From Diaporthe sp. PMI_573 (lineage: Eukaryota > Ascomycota > Sordariomycetes > Diaporthales > Diaporthaceae), in contig JAJTUP010000009.1 in assembly GCA_021399435.1 (NCBI GenBank), positions 1,178,001 to 1,242,000 on the forward strand: DNA of 64,000 nt, read 5' to 3'. A program made the translations under genes and the position numbers. Positions 31,243-43,872 of the stretch are shown piece after piece. Every line of letters begins with the position of its first letter. Within the stretch, counting starts at the first letter, position 1. Under the pieces are notes generated by a model, which saw only the letters and a list, made by a program, of their open reading frames with translations, did no database searches and was not told where the DNA came from.

Positions 31243-34162
31243 ACTTTTGAAACTTTCACTCCGGTGCGAGTCAAAGTGGTGGGGGTTCAAGGGGTCGATT
31301 CGATTCTGGAGGAACATCCTTTTGGATGGTGAGGCTTCACATTTGCCTGCTTGGAGGCTATCCACTCTGTGACTTTAAACGTTACGACAATCACGATCAA
31401 GATGAGAGATGAAAGAATAGATGGGAGGTAGAGCGGTGCGATATATTCGCCCTGATTTGATCATACACATAGGATCATAGAAATATTTGGAGACACTCCT
31501 TTAATTACAATACTTCCTTCATGCAACTTCTTAAAGCTTGCAAAACTCAATGCCACTCCACCGTCTGTTTGCCTGTCGATGGACTAGTCGTAAGCCATTC
31601 TGGTTTGACCTCGGCTTCTGCGTACAAGCTTCGCCGGAACTGTTGGTCACCCGATTTCAACGCCATTCAGGGCTTGAATTATAGACTTTCCATGGCAAAT
31701 TACGTCATTTTGGGTGTTCATGATCCATTTACTATTACACGTCATTCAATTTCCATGGACATGGAGCAGAACAAATGATGTAACATGTACTGGCTTTGCT
31801 CACCGAACGAACGAGTCGGATTGCCTTAATTAGAAGGCTCTATGCCACATGATGGATGGATGGACGTATCACACATTCCTATATAATTACATGCCAAACA
31901 TTTGCCAATCGTGGGCACAATGAGAGGATGCCTGCCACCGTCCATTGCGTGAAGGGCGACCACAGACCCACCGGTGCAGGGGTTTTCTACACTAGGTATA
32001 GACCTACCCCTGAACAAGTTCCACGGCTTTTTCGGTGGTCATGCTTGTCCGGCTGCGGCTGCTAATGAATTCAATGGACAGTATTCGATTCCGTATGAGA
32101 AGTATGCCCGCCTGATCCGAGAAGTCAGCAGCAGCCATGTCGAGGACGAGTCTTCACACGCTATCTCAGACATCAGGGGGACGATCGATCTTCAAAATAA
32201 AGTGAACTTGCTACGTTGTAAATCGCAGCGCAGATCGAACGTCAATTCAGATCAAAGGCCAGGGACTATCTGCTGAGGAAATCCGATCGCCATTTCTTGT
32301 GGGCGGGCGCATCATACCCATTCTTCAGTACCATCTAAGTAATGAGTCATGGGTTGATGATGTGTAAAATGACAATATTCGTCCTATAGGTAGGAAGGAC
32401 TGGCTGGGCGAAGTCGGTGAGCCGTAGTTGACCCCGACGTGGGCCCAAGTACCTACCCCTGCAGCAAGTCATACATCGTAAGTACTAGATGGGCCGGATT
32501 CAAGGATTAGAGATAGGCCCCATGTATTTGGAATTTGACGGAGTAGCATAGCCCGGCAGATCATGCGCCATAACGAGTCTCTAATCTGGACTTGAGAAAC
32601 CGAAAAAAAAAAGCATTAATCAAGGAGATGGTTTGATTTAATCTGTCACATGTACGCAGTGGTCGAGCAACTACACGAGCAAGATAAGCCGGGATCTTGA
32701 GGTCGTCGAATGGATAGTCGTTCGCTCGTTCTACTGCTTGCCTCGAATATCGGATCAGCTTGTCCGACCAAAGCAACGGGAGCCCCGGAGTAGAGTCAGA
32801 CAAGGTCGCAGAGTGAACCTTTACCCATCTCACCGCATCGCTTTCTCAATCAGGCAACCGGTCGGACCGGGTCTAGACCGTGTATTGCAGGAAAGCGGAA
32901 CGATGGGAACCTGCGAATTCCGACGGCCCAGACAATTTACTTCTCCCTAAGCTGTTGGTATTTGCCCGTGGCTAGCCCCTGAGAAAACCTCATCTGTGGG
33001 CCTTGCCCGCTGTTTTACGCGAGGCAACGTAGTGCGTGCCCGCACACCAACGAATTCCGATTTCATGACAGAGATCCGTGTGAGCGAGATGACGCTTTCT
33101 GCGTGAGCTCGAATTCGGACAGCCATTTTCAACCCGCATGTTCCAGGCCGCTTTTGGAATTGGCGAGTGGCGCGGACTCCTAGTAGGGCCGGGCGGTGCT
33201 GAGTCGGGCGCCGGCGGCACCGGGAGGCTGCTTGCCTCGGAAGAGACGATGCTCCGGTCATGTGGAATAGTGTTGCGTATGTGGGCATGAGTGATAGTGG
33301 ACATGCACTCGCTCTCGTAGCGCTCGTAGCGGGTGCAGCCTACACATAGTCTATATTTATCTTCGCGGACCGAACCAGCAGCGCGCTGTCGGCAGAGTCA
33401 TCGCCACAACCATTTGCGCTGAGCCTCACTACCTTCTGTTGGCGATCGCACTGTTGTTATTCATTCCGAAGTTCTCGTTGGGACTCTAGATGCGGTATGT
33501 GGTTGTGGTTGTAATAGGGTGGATCAAGGACGATCTCCTCGTTAATCAAATACGAGTGCGAGAGCGACGCTGATCCGCGGTGAAAGTGGGGCGGGGTTGA
33601 CAGTATAGGCAAATCATTATGCTTAACCCCGAGTGAGGACCCCTGATGCAGATCCGAAAACGACTGTACTATAAGCAGCTATAGTAAGTAGTTAGTAGTG
33701 GGTGAAACAACGCGAATTGCAAGGGACGTGACTAGTCTGCAGCAAGGGTCCCAGCATATTGACTGCAACCATCCGAGTACTATATTCCACAATCACTGCA
33801 GGAACAGGTATATTGTGGGCTGCATTGTGGACCAGGCACTACTGGACACCCAGCCTCGAAAGGCTTAGCTTGATATTCCCTAAACTGCGTAATCGACCAG
33901 GCATCTCAGCCTTGCTGCCGTTGTGTACCGTGTAAACTTGGCGGACTAGTGGCCAATATGCACGTCACCTGCGAGACCCATACGGCAATGAGTAGAGTAG
34001 GTAGTAGAGAGGGATCCGTCCTCATTGTGACTTGTCATTATGATCAGCAGCAACAGCTTCCGCGTATATATAGCCTTGGGTACTCCTGTGCGAGATCTTG
34101 TTTCCTTGTTCTACTCACGCTATCATCGGATCTCCCAACATCATTCGTTCCTGAAATCCATC
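31243..34162. other. Gene-poor intergenic region
   Basis: About 2.9 kb between two secreted-protein genes. It includes the 3' UTR of the first and the promoter of the second. A minus-strand frame at 32561-32833 has no recognisable domain. I see no transposon ends or tandem repeats. Confidence 0.45.
34065..34073 (+). promoter_or_regulatory. TATA box of the FAD-linked oxidase gene
   Basis: TATATATAG about 98 bp before the ATG at 34163. Confidence 0.6.
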
Positions 34163-35835
34163 ATGGGTGTGTTTCGCACCCTTCTTCTCTCTGCATCTGT
34201 TGCAGGATTTGCAGCAGCGAATCCGTCACCCCGGCTTTCAGATCCCTCCCAAGCATGCGCACTTCTCAAACAAACTTTCCCGAACGCTACCTTGCTTCCT
34301 GAAGACGAAGGTTACAAAGGCGAGAATGAGGGTACGTTCTACGTTCATGTAAAAAAATACAGGCCCGTCTGTCCAGATCGCTAATTTCATCTAGTATCAT
34401 GGTCGTCCGCCGCCTGGCTCAGCCCTGCCTGTGTTGTGATGCCAAAATGTGCGAACGAACTTTCCTCGATCATCAAAACCCTTGCCCAGACATCGACGCG
34501 CTTCTCCATGCGTGGAGGTGGCCACATGCCTATCGCCGATGCTGCAAACATCAATTCCACTGGTGTTCTCATTTCCAGCACCAACTTGAAGACGCTTCAG
34601 CTATCTGAGGACAAGGAGACTATGTCTATCGGACCTGGACCGCGCTGGGGCGATGTATTTGAATACATGGATGGGTCCAACGTGACCGTCGTCGGAGGAC
34701 GTCTGGCGCCTGTTGGTGTTCCAGGTCTGCTTCTGGGGGGAGGAATAAGCTATTACAGTTATAAGCTGGGCCTCGGGGCATCCAACGGGAAGATCAAGGC
34801 ATATGAGGTAAGTAACATCTTGACATGTGTGCCTGCACATCACCCAGCCACTAATATCAAGTTCAGGCAGTTCTAGCAGACGGCACCATCGCCACTGTCA
34901 CAGCCGACAACGAATACGCCGATCTTCACTGGGCCCTAGGCGGCGGCGGAAACTCCTTCGCCCTGATCACGCGCTTCGACCTCCAGACCTTCTACGCACC
35001 GACACCCCTCGTAGCAAATGCCGTATACGGAGACACCAACGAGACCCGAGATGCATACATCGACGCCCTTGTCAACTTCGCCAACAACGGTGATCAAGAT
35101 ACCGGCGCTGCTGTCACACCGGTTGCCCGCTGGGGACCCAACTACACGGCCCCTTCATACGAAGCAACCCTCTTCTTCAACGGCACCACCGCGCCAACCT
35201 CCGGCCCCTTCGCCGAATTCTACTCCGGGACCACGCTGAAAGCAATCAACGGCTCCTCGACCCTCCAGCCGACGACCCTCGCCGAGACCTCCAGGCTCAT
35301 GCGCCCAGCCTTCCAGCCCGGCGGCCCGGGCCACGGATTCAGGCAAAAGTTCCGCGTGGTGCCGTGCAAGGCGACCAAGGAGGCGGCGCGGATCGTGCAC
35401 GACAACTTCTTCGACACGCTCGCGGCCAACGGCCTCGCGGACCGCGCCCCGGGCTTCTTCGCCGGCCTCGCCTTCAACGCCGTCACGCCGACCCTGGCGC
35501 GCGCATCCGCCGGCCTGCCGCAGAACATCCCAGACGAGCCGGCATTCTGGGTCGAACAGGCCATCTCGTGGTCTGATGCCGCTAACGACGCCGAGGTCGA
35601 GGAGTGGCTGGTCAGCGCGGATGCGGCGATGGAGGAGCAGCTGAGGGCGATCAATGGCACGAGCCGGTATATCTACCTCAACGATGCGGACGCCGGGCAG
35701 GAGGTGTTTGAGACGTATGGCAAGGAGAGCGTGGACAGGTTGAAGGAGATCAGGGACAAGTATGACCCCGACAGGGTCTACACTGACCTGATGCCCGGGG
35801 GCTTCAAGGTTGATGCTGCCAGGGACGTTGAGTGA
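34163..35835 (+). CDS. Secreted FAD-linked oxidase (PCMH FAD-binding plus BBE domain)
   Basis: Three exons, 34163-34331, 34395-34807 and 34867-35835, give 516 aa. Introns of 63 and 59 bp have GTACGT and GTAAGT donors with CTAAT branch sites. Residues 1-20 are a signal peptide (MGVFRTLLLSASVAGFAAAN). The FAD-binding-4 domain follows: CVVMPKCANELSSIIK, then MRGGGHMP with H100 in the position that covalently binds FAD in this family, then VVGGRLAPVGVPGLLLGGGISYYS and ADLHWALGGGGNSF. The C-terminus is a BBE segment (LNDADAGQEVFETYG, KYDPDRVYTDLMPGGF) at about 462-516. Several N-glycosylation sequons fit secretion. Relatives oxidise sugars, oligosaccharides or alkaloid-like metabolites. No biosynthetic genes flank it, so an extracellular carbohydrate or metabolite oxidase is the best guess. 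Confidence 0.9.
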
Positions 35836-37048
35836 TTTTGTTGTCGCCTGGCTGGTTGCTATGCCCTTCTGTCCTTGTGTGCGCGAAACTTCAATTCTAC
35901 CTGAAGGAGTGTAAAACTCCTTTACTTTTCCCCACTTGGTTTCTCCATGGCGGACGGGGACCTTCCCTTAACTTCTTTCGAAATCAAGCCTGATATTAGA
36001 ACGTTGCCTGTGAATGTCTCGTGACAATCTCCTTCACCCACATGTTTACATTTCTTCCGCCTACCTCCTTTCTTACATGGGCAAAGCCTAAGGTTGTTGA
36101 GCCAGAAAAAAAGATGGACAGAATTACTGGATCAAGCCACGCCCGTCAGATCTCCTTCCAGTGTATGGACTATTTGTATTCTTTGAGTTCCTCTACTAAG
36201 CTGGAACGGCAATGAGTGTCCTTTAAGGACAAGGAACAATGCGTCTTATCGACGATAACAGTGAGATACATCGACAGTGTATAGACCAGATTTTCGAGTC
36301 ATGCTGCAAACGAGATTGACAGAAGCCTCAGCGCTGCCTGGAGATATTCTTTCCGTTAAACGGGGCGAGAATAGCATGCACGTTCTGAATAATTTCCAGA
36401 AATGCCAACACTCGATTGCTGCTCTTGTATGCTCCCAAATTTATTGGCAATTGTAATCTCCCTTGGATCAAATTTGATAAAGTCACAAGGTATCATCTGA
36501 ATGCTGGAGGCATTTTTCTTGCAGGAACACAAAAGAGTGGTGCCTCGGCCCCATGAACAACATGTGGGAAATGTGAATCCTTTTCAGCAGGGTGTTATCG
36601 GCTACGCTTGGAATTTCGGTACTTCTCCCGAAGCGAGGTGTTACAGGCGTGGGAGTGCCCTCGTCTCTCGCCCTGTCTGTTGAGAGGATGGGGAATTGTG
36701 TTACCTCAATGTACCGTTCCACAACATGAAACGAAGAGGCTGTTTGGATCTGCCATTGCTGACTTTCCATTCGGTGGGCGCCTTGTTAAAAATAGCCACC
36801 AGAGACCAGGTGTTCCAGACTGCACTGGCTACCTAGGTACTGTCATTTGGGCTACTCTTGAGCCATTATTTAGCCTCGCCATTTTTTTTGTCAGAAGATG
36901 CTGTGGGTGATTTGCCGGGTGAGTATCGCGCGTCTTCGATGCATAAACTGTCTGCTGCCAACAGACCACACTGACACCATTTTTTTTAACCATATTTCAG
37001 GTTCCTGGGCACATATGTTGAAGCTTCATGCAGGCATTTCTGGTGGCC

Positions 37049-37066
37049 TTTTTTTTTTTTTTTTTT
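37049..37066. repeat. Homopolymer T run (18)
   Basis: Eighteen consecutive T, in a non-coding stretch. Confidence 0.9.
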
Positions 37067-37550
37067 ACCAGGTGCCATATCTTTGACAGCAAGGGTTGGC
37101 AGGGATCAGCTGGTTCTGGTGTTTGAACATCCGTCGATTTACCCAGGGAACATTCATACGCCCACCAGGAGTAAGCGCGGTGTGGGTCTTTCGGAAGAGC
37201 TCGGCCAGCTGTCGTACAAGGAGCCTCCCCGTCTTGACGCCCCCCGCGGTCCGGCGTCCCAAGCCTTTGTTGCATCCACCTACGCCGGCAGCTACATGAT
37301 GCAAACCACACACTCAGCCGGTCACCGGCACCGCACATTTTCCAGATCTGTGATTCGACATATCATGGATACGAGCCTTCCACCCAAGGGCCAACGGTAT
37401 TGGCCAATCTGAGAGGGGTCTTGCTCCCCGAGCTTATCATGTGTCAGGTGAGCCAACTTTTCCACTCACCAGACTCATCCTGAAACGACCGCCTGCCTGC
37501 GTGCCTCCTCCGAACAGAAGTTGAGGCTCTGCGGATGAATAGGGCCCGCA

Positions 37551-37577
37551 AACACGCAGAACACGCAGAACACGCAG
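37551..37577. repeat. Tandem repeat, 3 x 9 bp
   Basis: Three perfect head-to-tail copies of AACACGCAG in non-coding DNA. Confidence 0.85.
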
Positions 37578-38236
37578 CCGAGCCTGGGTGGAGAATACGA
37601 GGCCCGCACTCAAGATTGGCAGACGTCGTGCGGCCAAGAGGAGAGGCAAAGGGCGAGTGACGACTCCGCAGATCTTGTCCCCTCGTCACACCCGTCACAC
37701 CGCCCGCCCTTTGCCTGCATCGATGGGAAACGGGCTGGCGGGCTGCGCATGACTGGCAACAGTGAACAACTGGCAGGGCGCAGCGCGAGTGACGGCACCC
37801 AGCGTGCAGATGCCTCAGCCCGCAGGCTAGCACTAGCACCTTCTAGCGTCTTTCTCGAAGGTTGATGTGCGAGGTGATGCACACGCCGATCCTCATGCCC
37901 GTGGCGGCTGGCTGAGACTAAACTGCTCCTGCCCCTGCCCCTGCCCCACAAGCTTTCGCCCAAGCTCGCCAGCCCGAACCCCAGCCAACCCAGCCCGCCC
38001 GCCCGTGCCGACTGGCAGACAGTAGGAAGGATTCTGATCGCCCATCATGAGGACAATGAATAGCTATTGAGTTAATTTCTGGTTACTCGCGTCCCCTCGC
38101 AGGTCGTCTATCGACTCGACAGCTCGATCGCCCGGTCCCACTTGGCTGACCTCGTGGCCGCCCCCAAATTTGGCCTCATGGGTTGTGGCACAGACGTGCC
38201 TCGATGTTGATGACACCAAGCGGAAGGGCTGGTTAA

Positions 38237-38590
38237 TCAAAGTTGCCTCGGGGGTCTTACGCGGCCACTAGTGTAAGAAGACTTCGCTCGGCCAGAGTGC
38301 TTACGCTCGAAGCCTGCGAACAACGCATCCTCAATCCAGCCTGGCCGGCCAGAAGGCCGACGACTGAGGACGATCAGCATGTGATACTCCCACGGCGAGG
38401 CGGACGCTTTCAAATCTTGATGTAATAAACCAAGTTCCGAAAACATCTCACCCAAACTTCTGAAGTTACGGCTGAGTGCCCGGCGTCCGTCCTCACCGCC
38501 ACCCAGCTGCCCGATCAAGATTGCGAGGTCCAAGGGCGTACCAACATATCCATGTCGCGCTAGTGACTCTGCCGATATGGATGTGCACAC
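38237..38590 (-). pseudogene. Coding-like orphan frame, no ATG
   Basis: An open frame of 117 codons whose first possible start is a GTG. Its composition is unusually protein-like for this otherwise empty region: amphipathic helices (RRALSRNFRSLGEMFSELGLL), an ordered core (PWEYHMLIVLSRRPSGRPGW) and mixed codon use. There is no in-frame ATG near its beginning and no convincing upstream exon. I recognise no family. It could be the last exon of a short gene with an unseen upstream exon, or a remnant of a lost gene. Confidence 0.3.
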
Positions 38591-39529
38591 CCTTGGGAGG
38601 TGCTGTCAGACAGACTACGATCCAGGGCGTGGGGGAGAGCTGCGGTCACTCCAAGGTCCGGCTCTCCCTGTCATCATTCCGGCGCCAACACTCCTGTTTC
38701 CAGAGCAAATAGTGTGATGACTTGTGCAACCAGATATTTATGTGGTCGTCTAGCATCTGCGAAGCCTATTTGGAATATGGACTTGCGACTACGAGCAGCA
38801 AGCAGTGTCTCACTGTGCCGTCTTGTATCGTACTGTGCTGCGCCGTACCTGCCGCCCTGTACCACGGAACCGTACCCCGAACCCAACTGCATAAGCTCCG
38901 CGGGCCCACTCTTGACCCCAGCAGGAGAAGTACCTGGACATCTGCATGAACTGAACGCTACTTTGCTTTTTCCATGATGGCATTGTTTCAACGAACCCAC
39001 TTCCATCGCGGCTCGCGCGGCAACGCTTGCCATTCATCTGGTGGCAAACCGGCGTGGTCAAACAATGAGCAGCCCCACAAGTCAATCGTGTCCGGATCTT
39101 TGGAGACTGCCATCGACACCAACAACACCGCCCGCCCTTAGCACGTCCGAGCAACGAAGGCCGTCACGGAGCTTAGGTGCTTATGTCCCTCGTCTCTTTG
39201 GCAGGTGGATTCATCCTGCCGCTTGCCTGCCCTGACTAGCCCTGTCATGGGTGGGTTGGACAAGGTCCGGGGCACACACACGAAGACAAGATCGGCACAA
39301 TGCAATTGACAGGCCCTCGCATGTCGACATGAGGTCAAGGGAGGGGGGGGGTCCGCCAACCGAACCTAATCTCTAGCAGCCAGCCCTATGACCTGCGTAC
39401 AGCTGCGCAGCGTCGCATGCCACCAAGCTGCCGCACTGGCCTGGGCGGGACACCGCTCCACAATGTGAGTGGTACAGCGTATGGGCTTCCAGCCGAGTAC
39501 AACCCCCCTCCACCAGACAACCGTCGCAT

Positions 39530-39566
<37 letters not shown>

Positions 39567-40912
39567 GTGCGGGAGATTGGGAACGAGTCCGTCGAGTCTG
39601 GTCCTCCGGAAAGGAAATTTCTTCTGGCGAGTGGCTACGACCAGCAACAAAGGTGAAATTGCACAGGGCCATGCAGGACCCAAGGTGAGGCGGGCGACTG
39701 TCGAATGGCCGGCTGTGTGGAGTCTAGGACTTCCCTAGGTCTCACACCTTTCTCCGGGACGAGTCTGGGACAAGTGCCACACTGCACTCGTACGCCCATC
39801 GAGGGCCCCGATGCTCGCCGTCGTTGGCAAGGATCTAGGAACAAGCCTGCCCGAAGCAAGTTTGTTCTTAGTTCCGCCCGTCTTGCCATCCTGTCGAGCT
39901 TGAGGTGCAATCTGCAGACATGGCCGCCTCAACGGGCCGCCTACTACGTACCGCACTACGGTCGAGGGCCGGCAAACGTGTTCGCTAGCTGTTCTGACAC
40001 AGCCACCAGCGACACTTTTACTTTGCCATCTTCCTCCCAAATGTCGGCTTGGCGGCGACGAACAGGCCGAATCCCTGTGCCCTTAGTCGTGGGTCACTTG
40101 TTCCCTTCACCGGTCAAACTAGTCTACTGGACGACAGCAGCACATCAAGTGTGTGTCATCTACGAGTAGAACAGGACGAAATTGGGCTGGGCCCACTTGC
40201 TAGGCATCGGAGCCCAAGCCATCGCCTCCTGCGAGCCTCTTATACGTCTCGGGTAGGTACATCAATACACCTCCCAAGGGGCTGCTCGAGGACAGGTACC
40301 ATGTGCGTAGCGGCAGTGCCGTGCAACCTCCTCCCCCACCCTGCGCGGCATTCTGGTACCAGGCGGTGGGTAAGCTTTCAATAGCTGTGCTGTTCGACCG
40401 CTCAAATATACAGGCCACCCACCCCCCACTCCTCGCTATTACACCTCATTGCTTCCCTTCCCAAGGCTTTCCGCTCACACCTTGCGACACCAACATCACA
40501 GACATTGGGACAGGTTAGGCGGCTGTTGTGTCTTATTTGTCTTCTCTGTCCGTCTCTTTCTGAATCTCGTTCATCCACTCTCGCCTCCTTCACCGTCCAA
40601 GTGTGACGGTTACGTGAAGCAAACCTGGCGTTCAACACTGTCAGGCCGACCCAACTCAACACCCCATAGCGTTCTACCAACTCACCGCCAGCCCGCCCCG
40701 TCTGGCGCGCTTCTATCGACCTGCCCTCGGTTGCTCGAAATCCTCCCACTCACCACCAGGGTGTTGTGTGGATCATTAGTTACCAGTGAGCGCCAATGGT
40801 CTCGTGTTACCTACAGAGCGGCCGGTTGCTGACATCAAGCAGTCTGTCCTGGTCGCGCAACTACTTGCGCGCCCGACAGGGTCGGGTACCGTATCACACA
40901 GACGCTTGCAAG
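38591..40912. other. Gene-poor intergenic region, includes leader of the 40.9 kb gene
   Basis: About 2.3 kb with a (CA)16 microsatellite at 39534-39565 and a CT/CA-rich 5' flank (40400-40800) typical of a fungal promoter and leader. An in-frame ATG at 40796 extends the next CDS by 39 codons but in weaker context. Confidence 0.45.
39534..39565. repeat. (CA)n microsatellite, 16 units
   Basis: Thirty-two bases of perfect CA dinucleotide repeat in a non-coding stretch. Confidence 0.95.
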
Positions 40913-41596
40913 ATGGATCCGCTACTAAACGACGTCGTCTGTACCCGGGAGGAACACAGCGATACTTGGGTCATGGTTCGAGAAACGTTGCAGACAAAAC
41001 CGCAAATCGAGGAATTCAACACCTCGTCAACCCAGAAGCCTGCCATCATCATCGACAATGAAGCCCTTTCAGACGTAGCCTGCCAGCCGCCGCACACCAA
41101 CTGCTATCCCCCCACTATTGGCGTTGTGTTACACACCATCAAGTCCTCAGATGCCAACCCCACTCCCGACCCAAAGGTGGAGTCTGCTGATTCTACGGCG
41201 ACCGGCCTGACATTCGGCGCTCATGAAGACGTCAGCAGCGACCCGCAACCACGCACGCCCGCCGAGGGCGAGAGCCCGTCCCAACCACTCACCCGGGCCA
41301 ACCTGGGCCCAAACACCACGCCTGGAATGATCAGAGACATCCAAGCCTGGATCAACGGCGACCTGGAGTGGTTGCGCGTCCCTGTGAGCACCGACCAGGC
41401 CACCGACATGCCCTTCGCGAGGGGCACCACCTGCCACAGCAGCGACGGCAGCCTGGACTTCGTCTTCGTCCCGGCCCGGCCTTCGAGCTTTGGGCGTGAT
41501 GCGCAGGCGATTGGGACTTGGTTCGAGGAGACGGCCTTCACCAAGATTTTTGGGTCGGACATGGAGGTCTGGAGATTTCCTGGGCCAAGCTATTAA
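40913..41596 (+). CDS. Hypothetical protein
   Basis: A 227-codon frame from the ATG at 40913 (A at -3; an alternative ATG at 40796 lies in poorer context). No signal peptide or membrane helix. Residues about 60-140 are Pro/Ser/Thr-rich and probably disordered. The C-terminal 80 residues look folded: MIRDIQAWINGDLEWLRVP, then SLDFVFVPARPSSFGRD, then AIGTWFEETAFTKIFG. I recognise no family. Strong GC3 bias in the second half supports real coding. It stands alone, with more than 2 kb of non-coding DNA on each side. Confidence 0.55.
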   Translation: MDPLLNDVVCTREEHSDTWVMVRETLQTKPQIEEFNTSSTQKPAIIIDNEALSDVACQPPHTNCYPPTIGVVLHTIKSSDANPTPDPKVESADSTATGLTFGAHEDVSSDPQPRTPAEGESPSQPLTRANLGPNTTPGMIRDIQAWINGDLEWLRVPVSTDQATDMPFARGTTCHSSDGSLDFVFVPARPSSFGRDAQAIGTWFEETAFTKIFGSDMEVWRFPGPSY

Positions 41597-43872
41597 GGGC
41601 GCTGTGACGCAACTGTGTGCGCCGCTGTGTACGGCTTGCTCACCGCGTACCAACACCTGCCTGCCAGTCCCGGAACTTGCCACACCCCACCTCATTTCCC
41701 CCCACGTCTCTGTTCCTCCTCCTCTCCATCCTTTTGTCCTGCAGGTCATCTTGTTATTCCCGTCTATTTACTGGCCTGTACAAGTAACTGGGAGGGATGT
41801 TGTTTGAAAGACTTTCTGGTGGGACGCCACGCTACTGATCTCGGCCGAGTAGCAACAATGTGACGCACACTCTGCGATTTCCCCACATTATTGTGGTGTG
41901 TGGCCATTGACGAGTCAGAGGCATCTTTGGATTGACGGTTTTGAGTTGGTAATTGCTTTTTTATTCCCCGTTATATGTCACCTAGATATAGGTATAGGAT
42001 TCCGTCAGAGCCCTGTCTGACAGCAGATCATTTGGTAAGACCCTGGGATAAGTTATTCTCGATTATTTGAAGACCATGTATTAAGTGGGGAGGATTGTCA
42101 AAGAAACAAAGCCAAAATCCTAAAAAATGTAGGATACCCAGATCGATTCCACAAATAATTTCAGATTTCGATTGCATATGAGAGACTCTCGGTATCAGTG
42201 TGTGTCAGAAACACTGAACGGCCCGGCGCCGTCGGCAGTGAGCATCTGACAAGTCGCCTGCAGCTGCAGTGGACACATCTTTTCTTCTGACTTTGTTCCC
42301 ATATTCAGTCAACCATGCTTGAGCTGCCCAGTCCTGGACATTATGAGAGCCTCCAGAACGAGCCAGAACTGTAGAGTTCGCATCATGGCATGAAGGAAAC
42401 AACACCGCCGGAATGAGGGCGACCTCCCAGGGGCTGACTGCCTTGGTGCTGGTGTCACAGGCCACACTCGCTGCAGAATCCAACCAGCCACAGCATTGGA
42501 GAAGGGCTTTTGGGGGGGGGGGGGTTGGGTGCCGGCGCGCTTGCGCCTACGATGGCCTGAGTGCCTATCATTCTAAAGAAGGTCACTGAACGTGCTTGCT
42601 CCTTCCTCCTCACAAGAATCAGTCACTCCCTTTTCTCATCCGCCTGAACACTCTCCCGCACACGCGGGTTGACCCAGACTCCTGAACGGCTTCCGACTGT
42701 ACTGTCTGAATTTTCGCACAAGGTGCTGAGTAACACCTGGGCATTGGCTGGGTTTCCGCGGTGGCGTCATCATCAACCTGCGCGTGGTGGCCTTCTTTTC
42801 AGGCGTGAGCTAAGCCTCTCTCCACAATAGGGCGGCCGGCTATATAGCGTGGCTTTGACACTTGGCCATGGACCATCCATACAGTCAGTGTTTGTGTGCA
42901 GTGCAGAGGCATCGCGGCTCGTGATCGTGGTGGCGGTGCTGCTGGACTCAGAAGAGGCTGGGTCCACCGGGATATTCGGCTGGTCGTCGCGGGTCTGGAG
43001 GTTCTCATCGTTATACTCCTGCAACTACATTTCAAGCTGCGCTTCCAGGCACTCGCCCACTGTGTGGAAAAGGGCCACGGAGCAAGGGAGGTCTTGGGCC
43101 ACGACAGTGTTCCCCATCCCGCTGAAGGTACAAGATCCTCCGGCCCTTGCTGAGGGAGTTATTTGAGACAGTGACCATGCCGCAGTCGCGTTTGTCAGAG
43201 TCTCGGTACAGACTGCCGATTTTACCGAAGCAGGCGGCGAACGACCGGTCTCGATGAGAATGGTGACCTCATAATCGCAACAAGGTGAGTGTTTGCCCCA
43301 GCTGGGGCCATCTTGACTGGCACGTTAACATCCACTCACAATTCATGGAGACGAAGTTCTCCCCAACTTTCTCCAAACCGGTACCCCTGATTCCCTGTCC
43401 AGGACATCCCTATCGCCGTCTCTTGATGCGGACTGAAGACACGGACTCTCGGATGGCGAAGGTTACTCTAACTTCGGCTGCAGGGAAGTCAATTCGAAAC
43501 GGGCAGAAGCCAAGTCTGACTTATGCAGCCATGCAGCTCGCCCCAGAGCTTTCCCTGTCCACCCCCGCAGATCATCTCCGCGATGTCGTCGTCCACTGCC
43601 CCACGATCCCACTTTAGCTTCTCAGGGGTATGTCGACTCTAGCCCTGTGCAGCCATTTAGCCTAATGTCAGACGCGAGATGACATTTTGTTTCCATAATG
43701 CCGGGACGGGGTCATTTAAGCTTCGTCATAATGCCTTGTGCGCACACACTCTTGCGGAAGTATAAACTGAACCGGGGCCCCGGATTCCCTCCGGCAGCCC
43801 CTGTGATGTGGTGCGCATTCTTCCTGTTCGCTATTCGCCCGAGGTGTCGTTGTGTTGCAGTTTAGATCTCTC
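41597..43872. other. Intergenic region
   Basis: About 2.3 kb with the 3' UTR of the previous gene, an AT-rich interval (41880-42180), a run of 13 G (42512-42524), a coding-like relic on minus (42773-43150) and the promoter of the SGNH esterase gene. Confidence 0.45.
42773..43150 (-). pseudogene. Possible gene relic with an in-frame TAG
   Basis: One minus-strand frame reads as protein-like sequence (CTFSGMGNTVVAQDLPCSV, ALFHTVGECLEAQLEM), hits TAG at 43027-43025, and continues in the same frame (LQEYNDENLQTRDDQPN, ASSESSSTATTITSRDAS) to a stop at 42773. The style, Cys-containing helix then Ser/Thr-rich tail, recalls fungal regulatory proteins, but I cannot name a family. It may be a decayed fragment or chance. 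Confidence 0.22.

Larger units (their letters stand above)
35836..38236. other. Gene-poor intergenic region with simple repeats
   Basis: About 2.4 kb. It contains the 3' UTR of the oxidase, a run of 18 T (37049-37066), three copies of AACACGCAG (37551-37577) and a TGCCCC run (about 37928-37947). The frames are short and unconvincing. Confidence 0.45.

Noticed and set aside
34163..35835. Part of a secondary-metabolite cluster together with the Zn2Cys6 factor, SDR and MFS pump
   Set aside because: These genes are up to 40 kb apart, interleaved with housekeeping genes, and no core synthase (PKS, NRPS, terpene) is in the window.
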